Shown: positions 1 through 6,586, counted from the first letter of the stretch. The stretch: DNA of 7,802 nucleotides from MED-G16 sp964467915 (GCA_964467915.1 CAYXSW010000033.1:1-7802), one strand, 5' to 3'. Program-made: numbers and translations. The notes: generated by a model not told the origin, from the sequence alone.

Positions 1-1
1 T

Positions 2-337
2 GATATATATGGTACTATTGATGGAGGTTGTGAGAATAAGGACAGAATATATGCCGCAGGAGACCCCAATAGTATAGGTGATATTGAAGCTTCTACTATA
101 TACATAAGATATGAAGTTCACCGAAGTCGTTCTTTTGAATTTCCAGATGAAATTACTCTCAATTTGTATGATTATGAGCCGAATTATCTGAAATTAGCTG
201 TTAACACTAATTGGACAAAAAAAATTAGAGATGCAGACCCAGACTATAATACTCGATTATCTGAATACTTAACTCAAAATAATGTGGGCGGCGTCTTTGG
301 TAATAAAAAGAATAAAAAGGATAAGAAAAAAAATTAA
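2..337 (+). CDS. C-terminal part of an unrecognised protein (5' end outside window)
   Basis: One frame stays open from the left edge to a TAA at 335-337, giving 111 residues. I do not recognise the family. The visible part begins DIYGTIDGGCENKDRIYAAG, has alternating hydrophobic/polar stretches that suggest beta strands (STIYIRYEV, EITLNLYDYE), a single cysteine, no membrane segment, and ends in a strongly basic tail (GNKKNKKDKKKN). The tail lacks the pattern of a T9SS sorting domain. The gene converges on the phosphatase gene, with only 3 bases between the two stop codons and no hairpin terminator between them, so transcripts from the two sides may overlap. Coding status is inferred from frame length, sensible composition and the tight fit to its neighbour; function is unknown. 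Confidence 0.7.
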   Translation, partial: DIYGTIDGGCENKDRIYAAGDPNSIGDIEASTIYIRYEVHRSRSFEFPDEITLNLYDYEPNYLKLAVNTNWTKKIRDADPDYNTRLSEYLTQNNVGGVFGNKKNKKDKKKN

Positions 338-340
338 TAC

Positions 341-1123
341 TTAGTAAGATTTAATTTTTGATTTTCTGATTGAATCTTTCTGAAAATCATTGTAGTCCTT
401 TCCGTTAAATATTCCATTTGATTCCCAGTCTCCATAATTAGGATTAGGTAAGACAATTAGTTTCGTTCCAAAATCATTACTTAATTCATCGGTATAATTT
501 GTTCTTTCGCCAGACAATTTAACTTCAAAATCATCATTAAAATCTGCTAAATTATCTCCAATCAACATAATCACTTCATACTTATCAGATACTGACTTCC
601 TCCTTTCACTTTTACTTCTGCTGTCACTTCTTAGGAGAACATTTGATTTTTTTGCATCAGGAAAACCTAATCTTTTCAGATTGTTTACCGTAGATTCTAG
701 CTGCTCTGAGTATCTATTAGATATATAAAAAATCTTTACATTTTTTTCTGAGGCATATTTTAAAAATTCTAGAGATCCTGGAATAGCTTCAGCTATTTCT
801 AAATTTCCCCATTCAACCCAACTTTCTCTATTGTAAGTAGTGTTGTTTAAAATAAGTTTACCGTCATAAGGGCTATTGTCTAGTACGGTTTCATCTACAT
901 CTGTTATAATAGCAAGAGGTTTTTCATGTTTTTTATCAAAAAAGAAAAAAGCATCTAAATTAGTTTTTGCTGTGTTGAATGCTTGGTAACACAAGGCTCT
1001 GTACTCAGCTGCATTTTGAGTCCATACTTGAGCCTGAACTTTATATTCATTATCTGCTTGATTATTTTTTTCATTGCAGCAGAAAAAAAGAGCTGTAAAA
1101 AGTAAAAAATATTTTCTTGTCAT
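341..1123 (-). CDS. Acid phosphatase / 5'-nucleotidase, lipoprotein e(P4) family (HAD, class C)
   Basis: This 260-residue protein belongs to the DDDD class of HAD phosphatases related to Haemophilus e(P4), which removes phosphate from nucleotides and other monoesters outside the cytoplasm. HAD motif I is D75-V-D77-E-T, followed by VLDNSPY. Motif II is YISNR with S135. The likely motif III lysine is K171. Motif IV is GDNLADF with D190 and D194. The family-typical LPNPNYGDWE sits at about 225-234. Length is close to the usual ~270. The N-terminus (TRKYFLLFTALFFCC) is a short lipoprotein-like signal; its lipobox is not canonical because F or C precedes the candidate cysteines C15/C16, so lipidation is likely but not certain. 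The start ATG overlaps the stop of the upstream sulfatase gene (ATGA), so the two are probably co-transcribed and translationally coupled. Specific substrate unknown. Confidence 0.93.
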   Translation of the reverse strand: MTRKYFLLFTALFFCCNEKNNQADNEYKVQAQVWTQNAAEYRALCYQAFNTAKTNLDAFFFFDKKHEKPLAIITDVDETVLDNSPYDGKLILNNTTYNRESWVEWGNLEIAEAIPGSLEFLKYASEKNVKIFYISNRYSEQLESTVNNLKRLGFPDAKKSNVLLRSDSRSKSERRKSVSDKYEVIMLIGDNLADFNDDFEVKLSGERTNYTDELSNDFGTKLIVLPNPNYGDWESNGIFNGKDYNDFQKDSIRKSKIKSY

Positions 1124-2556
1124 AATTTGCCTGATTTTCTTATGTTTGATCCTTTTCTTCCAGTAAGGTTATCTCCCATGTCTTTTCTTGCAACTTCTGC
1201 AAGTTTCTCAAGTTCTTCAGCAATTTCTGGATAAAGTTCAATAACATCATACTCCTCTCCAGGATCTCTTCTTAAATTATAAAGTTCAAGTCCTGTTTCT
1301 ATCCTGTTATATGGGCCGCCGTGTCCATCATTTTTAGGTAGTACTCCCTTATATGATCTTGATGAGTGAGGAAGAATTAATTTCCAGTTATCTTTTCTTA
1401 CTGCTTCTAGATTATTATTTCCATAATAATAAAAGAAATGATCTCTAGGTTCTTCTTCTCCTCCGTTCAAGATATCAAATATGTTAACTCCATCAATCTT
1501 ATGCCCTGGTAGGTTGCCCCCAGTTATATGAGCAATTGTTGGTAATATATCTATTGTTGAAGAAAGTTGATTTGCAATTTTTCCTTTAGGAATTATACCA
1601 TCCCACATCATTACAGTTGGCACTCTTTGACCACCCTCAAAACTTGTGCCTTTTCCTTCCCTTAACCCTCCAGTAGAGCCGGCATGATTTCCAAAATTTA
1701 ACCATGGACCGTTATCACTAGTAAAGATTATCAGAGTATTTTCTGATAAGTTATTTGACTCAATACTTTTAATAATTTCTCCAACAGACCAGTCAATTTC
1801 CATCATAAGGTCTCCGTACAGCCCCTGTTTACTTTTTCCTAAAAATTTTTCTGAAACGGCAATAGGTACATGTGGCATAGAGTGAGGGAGGTAAAGGAAG
1901 AAAGGCCTGTCTTTATTTTTTTCTATAAATTCTACTGATCTTTCAGTATATAATGTTGTTAGTATGGACTGGTCTTCTAATGTTTTTATCTCTCTTACCT
2001 TATCGAAATCTTGAATTAATGGTAACTGGGGATAGGTCTTCTTTTTCCAGTTTGATGTGTCAGAAATTTGGTTCCCATCAAAGTCAACTGGCCACATGTC
2101 ATTAGAGTAAGGTATTCCTAGGTAGGTGTCAAACCCGTGGTTATTTGGGAGAAACTTTTTTTGGTGACCTAGGTGCCATTTCCCAAAAATTCCAGTAGCA
2201 TACCCCTCATCTCTTAACATTTCAGCAATTGTTATCTCATCCTTGTGTAAGCCTTTTTTTGAGTATGGCATAAGAGCTCCACTAATTCCTATTCTATTTG
2301 GGTATGTTCCGGTGAGAAGTCCAGCTCTAGATGCGCTACATACTGCCTGTGCAGAATAAAAATTTGTGAAAAGCATCCCCCGGTTTGCCATCCTGTCTAT
2401 ATTTGGAGTTTTATAGTTGATAGCACCGAAATTTGAAATATCTCCGTAGCCTAAGTCATCCATAAATATAATTACTATATTAGGGCTGCTATTTTTTTCA
2501 ATATTCGTACAAGAAGTTGAAAATAAGACTAATACATATATGAAATATCTTACCAT
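1120..2556 (-). CDS. Sulfatase lipoprotein, arylsulfatase A-like (formylglycine-dependent, S1 type)
   Basis: This 478-residue type I sulfatase hydrolyses a sulfate ester, most likely on a sugar or small aryl compound. Metal-binding D33-D34 lie in IFMDDLGYGD. The modification site is C73-S-A-S-R77 followed by AGLLTGTYP, so the nucleophile would be formylglycine made from C73; the third position is Ala rather than the common Pro. Further active-site motifs are GKWHLG (K126, H128), H225 and H229 in LPHSMPHVP, TSDNG (D281, N282) and GGLREGKGTSFEGG with K302. The LGIPYSND stretch and the C-terminal MGDNLTGRKGSN resemble the arylsulfatase A-like branch. The N-terminus (YFIYVLVLFSTSC, C16) is a lipoprotein signal. 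It is first gene of a two-gene operon with the phosphatase and divergent from the amylase gene, 34 bases away. No anaerobic sulfatase-maturating enzyme is in the window. Substrate and sulfatase subfamily cannot be read from sequence alone. Confidence 0.95.
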   Translation of the reverse strand: MVRYFIYVLVLFSTSCTNIEKNSSPNIVIIFMDDLGYGDISNFGAINYKTPNIDRMANRGMLFTNFYSAQAVCSASRAGLLTGTYPNRIGISGALMPYSKKGLHKDEITIAEMLRDEGYATGIFGKWHLGHQKKFLPNNHGFDTYLGIPYSNDMWPVDFDGNQISDTSNWKKKTYPQLPLIQDFDKVREIKTLEDQSILTTLYTERSVEFIEKNKDRPFFLYLPHSMPHVPIAVSEKFLGKSKQGLYGDLMMEIDWSVGEIIKSIESNNLSENTLIIFTSDNGPWLNFGNHAGSTGGLREGKGTSFEGGQRVPTVMMWDGIIPKGKIANQLSSTIDILPTIAHITGGNLPGHKIDGVNIFDILNGGEEEPRDHFFYYYGNNNLEAVRKDNWKLILPHSSRSYKGVLPKNDGHGGPYNRIETGLELYNLRRDPGEEYDVIELYPEIAEELEKLAEVARKDMGDNLTGRKGSNIRKSGKL

Positions 2557-2590
2557 ATCTAATACAGTAATTTAGAAAAATTTAATGTAA
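2557..2590. promoter_or_regulatory. 34-base divergent intergenic region between sulfatase and amylase genes
   Basis: Only 34 AT-rich bases separate the two start codons, so at least one of the divergent promoters must lie partly inside the opposite gene. TAATTTAG at 2568-2575 is a near match to the Bacteroidota -7 element TAnnTTTG on the plus strand, but I see no good -33 TTG at the right distance. Neither start codon has a Shine-Dalgarno sequence, which is normal in this phylum. A promoter role is inferred from position only. Confidence 0.3.
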
Positions 2591-5155
2591 ATGAAAATAA
2601 GGTATATCATATTACTTCTCACTTTTATATCTAATATATCTTTTTCTCAAATTCCACAAGGTAGTTGGGAAGTTGATCCTGACCCTTTCCTTGAAAGTGA
2701 ACAAATCACTCTTACCGTTTCGGATATTAACTCTGGAAATCTTTCAGGAGTAGATGATATCTACTTATGGACGTGGTACACAAAATTTGGAGGTGGATCG
2801 ACTAACCCAGACTCAGAGTGGAACGGTCAGTGGAATAATTCAAATGAGCAAATGAAAATGACAAAAAATTCAGATGGTTCGTTTAGCTTCATCTTCACTC
2901 CTAAAGATTTTTTTAGTGACACAGGAATTGAGACTATAGGAGTCTTGGCAAAAGCAAAAGATGGATCAGGAGACAAGAAATCAGCCGATTTTATTTTACA
3001 AGTCGGAGTTTTTGAGGTAACCCTTATCAATCCAATAGGGATTACATCTGTTATAGAGAGTGGAGAAAACCTTGAGGTAGAGGCAACCTCAAGTTCTAAT
3101 TCAAATTTTAAATTAAAAGAAAATGGTACTCTAATAAATGAGTTAGATGGGGTGACATCTTATTCTTATACCATTACCAATATCACACAGAGTTCAAGTT
3201 ATGAGCTATTGGTAACTGATATAGAATCAGGAAGCGAGATACAAAAATCATTTGATGTCTTTATTAAACCTGATGTGTCTATAGAGAGCATTCCTTACTC
3301 AGGTGTAAATGATGGTCTGAATTTTATAAGTGGGAGTGTGGTTTTTGTGTTAAATGCACCGGGAAAATCATTTGTGAATCTTGTGGGTTCGTTCAATAAC
3401 TGGGAAGTTGATGATCAGTACTTGATGAAATATGATGATACTATTAATAGGTTTTGGTTTGTTTTAAGTGGTGTTGATGAAAGCGCTTACTATTCTTTCC
3501 AGTACCTGGTAGACGGATCTATTTATATTGCGGATCCCTATTCTCCAATAATACTAGATTCTTATAATGACTCGTATGTATGTAAGACTGCGGCTTGTGG
3601 ATTTAGTACCTTTCCCTCATACCCAAAAAATAATAAGCATGCAGCAACAATGTTTAAAGTAGATGATGGTTTTTCTTGGGAAGATGCTTCTTTCATCCCA
3701 CCCAAAGAGGAAGATTTAATTATTTATGAACTCTTAATTAGAGATTTTCATGAAGACCAGTCATTTGAGTCAGTAGTAGAAAAGCTAGATTATCTCCAGG
3801 GACTGGGAATAAATGCTATTGAGTTAATGCCTGTTAATGAGTTTGATGGGAATAGTAGCTGGGGGTATAACCCCTCATTTCATATGGCAGTTGATAAAAT
3901 TTATGGTTCTCCAACAAAATTCAAAGAACTTGTAAATGAGTGTCACAAGAGAGGTATCGCAGTCATTTTAGATGTAGTATACAATCATGCTACAGGCCAG
4001 AATCCATACTTCAGATTGTGGAATACTGAGAGTAATACTTATGTTGGCAGCCCGACTTCTCAGAATCCTTTTTTCCAGGAGTCTCCTGTTTCTGAATCTT
4101 ACCTTAACTACTTCAACGACATGAATCATGAGTCAGGTTATGTTAGAGATTACTTGAGAAGGATAAATAATTTTTTAGTTGATGAGTACCACATTGATGG
4201 ATTTAGATTTGACTTGACCAAGGGTTTTACTAATCAAGGTATAGCAGAAAACTATTCCTCGGATAGAGTTAGTTATCTAAAAACCTTGGCAGATGATGTA
4301 TGGGAAAAGAATCAAGATGCTTACATCATATTTGAACATTTTCAGAATGAAGAAGAGAAGGTTTTCTCTGAGTATGGTATTATGTCCTGGGGGGAAGAAA
4401 ATTATAATTATAACGAGGCTACAATGGGATACCCTTCTGACTTTAAAGGTATTAACTATATGAGTAGAGGTTTTTCTAACCCAACACTTGTTGGTTTCAT
4501 GGAAAGTCATGACAAGGAACGGCTTATGTATAAAAACATAACGTACGGTAACTCTAGTGGAAGCTATGATGTGAAAGATTTTAATAATTCTATAAGTCGA
4601 ATGAAGGCTGCTGGGTCTTTATTTTTAACTGTTCCTGGTCCTAAGATGATATGGCAGTTTGGTGAGCTAGGGTATGAGTTAAGTATAAATACATGTGAAG
4701 ANNNNNNNNNNNNNNNNNNNNNNNNNNNNNNNNNNNNNNNNNNNNNNNNNNNNNNNNNNNNNNNNNNNNNNNNNNNNNNNNNNNNNNNNNNNNNNNNNNN
4801 NTCTCAAGATAATAGGATAAAACTTTATCCTGGACAGTTTATGATTTTAGCTGATAAGATGTCAGCAATTGATGATGACGAACAGCTTTTATTGTCTTCA
4901 GAGAAAGTTAATGATAGCAATAGCATCAGCATTTATCCGAATCCAACTCTTGGAAATACCTATTTTAAAATAAATGATAATATTGATCCGCCCTATACAA
5001 TTCACTTATTTAATCTAGAGGGTAAGCTTCTCTCAGAGGTAGTAGAAAATAGATATAAGTTCTCTATAAACTACTCTTATCTTTCTAATGGCACGTACAA
5101 TTTAAAAGTTTATTCTAAGGCAAATTTTTTCACTAGAAAATTAATAAAGAAATAA
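2591..5155 (+). CDS. Secreted GH13 alpha-amylase-family enzyme with N-terminal beta-sandwich modules and T9SS tail (interrupted by assembly gap)
   Basis: This enzyme should hydrolyse alpha-glucans outside the cell or at its surface. A Sec signal peptide covers residues 1-19 (cut near SFS/Q). Residues ~22-138 form an unassigned beta-rich domain (start QIPQGSWEVDPDPF), ~140-226 an Ig-like domain, and ~247-330 a CBM48-like module (VNLVGSFNNW). The GH13 barrel starts near 375. Conserved regions are DVVYNH (D461, N465, H466), GFRFD with nucleophile D541, FEHF with acid/base E582, and ESHD with H640 and D641. WGYNPSFHMA at 424-433 is also typical. The last ~80 residues are a type A T9SS sorting domain (IYPNP, LFNLEGKLL, LSNGTYNLKV, RKLIKK). 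Codons 704-737 are N, so the end of the barrel and most of the C-terminal beta domain are missing. The frame is preserved across the N run, but its length is arbitrary. Exact product specificity (amylase, pullulanase or other) is undetermined. Confidence 0.93.
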   Translation: MKIRYIILLLTFISNISFSQIPQGSWEVDPDPFLESEQITLTVSDINSGNLSGVDDIYLWTWYTKFGGGSTNPDSEWNGQWNNSNEQMKMTKNSDGSFSFIFTPKDFFSDTGIETIGVLAKAKDGSGDKKSADFILQVGVFEVTLINPIGITSVIESGENLEVEATSSSNSNFKLKENGTLINELDGVTSYSYTITNITQSSSYELLVTDIESGSEIQKSFDVFIKPDVSIESIPYSGVNDGLNFISGSVVFVLNAPGKSFVNLVGSFNNWEVDDQYLMKYDDTINRFWFVLSGVDESAYYSFQYLVDGSIYIADPYSPIILDSYNDSYVCKTAACGFSTFPSYPKNNKHAATMFKVDDGFSWEDASFIPPKEEDLIIYELLIRDFHEDQSFESVVEKLDYLQGLGINAIELMPVNEFDGNSSWGYNPSFHMAVDKIYGSPTKFKELVNECHKRGIAVILDVVYNHATGQNPYFRLWNTESNTYVGSPTSQNPFFQESPVSESYLNYFNDMNHESGYVRDYLRRINNFLVDEYHIDGFRFDLTKGFTNQGIAENYSSDRVSYLKTLADDVWEKNQDAYIIFEHFQNEEEKVFSEYGIMSWGEENYNYNEATMGYPSDFKGINYMSRGFSNPTLVGFMESHDKERLMYKNITYGNSSGSYDVKDFNNSISRMKAAGSLFLTVPGPKMIWQFGELGYELSINTCEXXXXXXXXXXXXXXXXXXXXXXXXXXXXXXXXXXSQDNRIKLYPGQFMILADKMSAIDDDEQLLLSSEKVNDSNSISIYPNPTLGNTYFKINDNIDPPYTIHLFNLEGKLLSEVVENRYKFSINYSYLSNGTYNLKVYSKANFFTRKLIKK
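4702..4801. other. Assembly gap of 100 N inside the GH13 gene
   Basis: Exactly 100 N fall between INTCE (residues 699-703) and SQDNRIKLYPGQF. A round 100 is the usual scaffold placeholder for unknown length. In related T9SS amylases, as I recall them, the stretch between the WQFGELGY...IN motif and the LxPGxF strand is about 100-120 residues, not 34. The true gap is therefore probably around 300 bases or more, and the deduced 854-residue length is too short. Confidence 0.97.
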
Positions 5156-5280
5156 AATTTTCTTCTAAATAATAATCCTCGATATTATCCTTGTTAAAAC
5201 ACGTATTAAAATATTCAGTTTCAACTTTAAAAATCAAGTTAATACTTAATATTTAGTATAATATTTACTATTATTGTCAA

Positions 5281-5294
5281 TTATTACGTGATAA
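5281..5294. promoter_or_regulatory. Operator-like palindrome TTATTACGTGATAA
   Basis: The 14-mer is a perfect dyad centred on ACGT (TTAT-n-ACGT-n-ATAA) except for one mismatched pair. Flanking CAA (5278-5280) and TTG (5296-5298) extend the symmetry if one A is allowed to bulge. It lies about 45 bases before the lipoprotein start codon, a plausible place for a regulator. In DNA this AT-rich, short dyads arise by chance, so the call is tentative. Confidence 0.25.
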
Positions 5295-5315
5295 ATTGTA
5301 ATTATTAAAATATTT

Positions 5316-5335
5316 TAAACTAAACTAAACTAAAC
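5316..5335 (+). repeat. Four tandem copies of TAAAC just before the lipoprotein start codon
   Basis: Four perfect 5-base units run from 5316 to 5335 and are followed by TATA and then the ATG at 5340. The repeat therefore occupies the ribosome-binding region or 5' leader and is unstructured, A-rich and free of G. No Shine-Dalgarno sequence is present. It could act as an A-rich translation enhancer or as a slippage-prone repeat altering leader length; both roles are inference. Confidence 0.85.
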
Positions 5336-5339
5336 TATA

Positions 5340-6524
5340 ATGAAATCAAGAAAATTAAAATCTTTTCTATTTCTAGTTGTATTGTTTACTGCAATAACAT
5401 TCAGTTGCGATGATAGCATGCCAGAACCTATCTACGGAACTAAACCTAGCGTAGCATTCAGTGCGACTCAATCTGCCGGTGATATTTTCACCTGGTCATT
5501 TACAAACAGCTCCTCGGGAGCGCTCTCCTATAACTGGGATTTTGGTGATGGAAACGGCTCTTCTGACGCTAACCCTTCGCACACATATTCTGGTGCTGGT
5601 TCATTTACAGTAACTTTGACTGCGACAGCAGCAGGTACTAGTAATGCCTTGGGTTGGAGACAATCTGCTTCTCAGTCTGTGCAAATTGATTTGCCTACTT
5701 ACGCGAAAGCAAATGTTACTTTTTCTGTAGACATGAAGAATGCAGGATTAAATACTGGAGATGTTGTTAATCTTAACGGAGGCGGCGAACTGGGCGGATG
5801 GTGTGGAGGTTGTAACGTCATGACTGACGCTGATTCTGATGGTGTTTATGAAATAACTAAAGAACTTACTACTAATGAATCTTACGAGTATAAGTTTACT
5901 ATAAATGGCTGGGCTGCTCAGGAGCAGTTTGATGAAAATGATGCCTGTGCTGCTACTTCAGATGGAACTTATTTTAACAGACCTTTATCTGTAGGTAATT
6001 TAGAACAGAATGTAACGCTAACTACTGCGTGCTATAACTCTTGTGAAGACTGTATAGACTATGCTGCTGTATTAGTGGGATCATGGAGCCCTATTGGAAT
6101 GGGAGTGGGTGCTGATAAAGGAAATGAAGGTTGGTGGTCATACCCAAGAGATGGTTCTAGAGCTTGCTGGGAAGATGATGTATTTGAGTTCAAAGCTGAC
6201 GGAACATTTTCTGCTGATTTAGGCTCTGAAACATGGTTAGAGCCATGGCAAGGTAAAGATCCAGAAGGATGTGGTGCGCCAGTTGCTCCTCATGTTAACG
6301 GTGACTACTCTTACACACTAGACGTAGGTGCTATGACACTTAAATTAGATGGTGCTGGAGCTTATCTAGGTCTTGCAAAAGCAGTAAATGGTGGTGAGAT
6401 ATCAGGTGGTGCTGCGCAACCTAATGAAAGAACTTACGAAGTAGTTTCAATTAGTGCTACTGAGGTAGTTGTAGACATGAATATTGGTCATGGATATTGG
6501 AGATTCTATTTAGCTAAAAACTAA
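5340..6524 (+). CDS. Surface lipoprotein with PKD domain, glucan-binding-like module and unassigned C-terminal domain
   Basis: This 394-residue predicted outer-membrane lipoprotein probably binds polysaccharide for uptake or for the neighbouring amylase. The lipobox ends at C23, and CDD directly after it resembles the Bacteroidota surface-export signal. Residues ~36-98 are a PKD domain (YNWDFGDG, HTYSGAGSFTVTLT). Residues ~124-235 are an E-set/starch-binding-like module (VTFSVDM, DGVYEITKEL, YEYKFTINGW) with paired cysteines CGGC (155/158), C203 and the cluster C231, C235, C238, suggesting disulfides. Residues ~244-394 form a third domain (VGSWSP, WEDDVFEFKADGTF, GCGAPVAPH, GAYLGLAKAVNGGE, GYWRFYLAK) that I recall from flavobacterial PKD and GH16-type proteins but cannot name. 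It occupies a SusE/F-like role by context, though no SusC/D is visible. Codons favour T-ending Ala, Gly, Thr and Ser, and the gene is less AT-rich than the amylase gene, which may indicate high expression. Ligand is inferred. Confidence 0.85.
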   Translation: MKSRKLKSFLFLVVLFTAITFSCDDSMPEPIYGTKPSVAFSATQSAGDIFTWSFTNSSSGALSYNWDFGDGNGSSDANPSHTYSGAGSFTVTLTATAAGTSNALGWRQSASQSVQIDLPTYAKANVTFSVDMKNAGLNTGDVVNLNGGGELGGWCGGCNVMTDADSDGVYEITKELTTNESYEYKFTINGWAAQEQFDENDACAATSDGTYFNRPLSVGNLEQNVTLTTACYNSCEDCIDYAAVLVGSWSPIGMGVGADKGNEGWWSYPRDGSRACWEDDVFEFKADGTFSADLGSETWLEPWQGKDPEGCGAPVAPHVNGDYSYTLDVGAMTLKLDGAGAYLGLAKAVNGGEISGGAAQPNERTYEVVSISATEVVVDMNIGHGYWRFYLAKN

Positions 6525-6545
6525 ATATTAAAATTCAATTTGAAG

Positions 6546-6577
6546 AAAAAGTGAGAAGAAATTCTCACTTTTTTTTT
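6546..6577. terminator. Rho-independent terminator, probably bidirectional
   Basis: A perfect stem GTGAGAA (6551-6557) / TTCTCAC (6562-6568) closes a GAAA loop. It is extended by A5 at 6546-6550 pairing into the T9 run 6569-6577. On the plus strand this is a classic hairpin plus U-tract 21 bases after the lipoprotein stop. On the minus strand the A5 reads as a U5 tract after the same stem, so it can also end the convergent aminotransferase gene, which stops at 6587. Confidence 0.93.
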
Positions 6578-6586
6578 GCTCTCTTT

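Larger units (their letters stand above)
5156..5339. other. AT-rich intergenic region upstream of the PKD lipoprotein gene
   Basis: These 184 bases separate the amylase stop from the lipoprotein start. They are very AT-rich, contain no open frame worth calling, and show no clear rho-independent terminator (no GC stem followed by a T run) after the amylase gene. Weak dyad ATACT/AGTAT occurs around 5242-5258. The region also holds the palindrome near 5281-5294 and the TAAAC repeat described separately. It probably carries the promoter of the lipoprotein gene, but I find no convincing TTG/TAnnTTTG pair. Confidence 0.5.

Noticed and set aside
2568..2575. TAATTTAG as a Bacteroidota -7 promoter element for the amylase gene
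   Set aside because: It has one mismatch to TAnnTTTG and no matching -33 TTG upstream; such near matches are common in AT-rich DNA.
2827..3030. 67-codon minus-strand open frame inside the amylase gene
   Set aside because: It lies opposite the clearly coding amylase frame, has no recognisable motif, and its length is expected by chance.
4277..4510. 77-codon minus-strand open frame inside the amylase gene
   Set aside because: It overlaps the conserved GH13 regions with the E582 and H640-D641 motifs; it is a shadow of that frame.
4702..4801. A mobile element or pseudogene break in the amylase
   Set aside because: The interruption is an artificial N run; coding on both sides is in the expected order and shows no element ends.
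5242..5258. ATACT/AGTAT dyad after the amylase gene as a terminator
   Set aside because: The stem is only five AT-rich pairs, and no T run follows.
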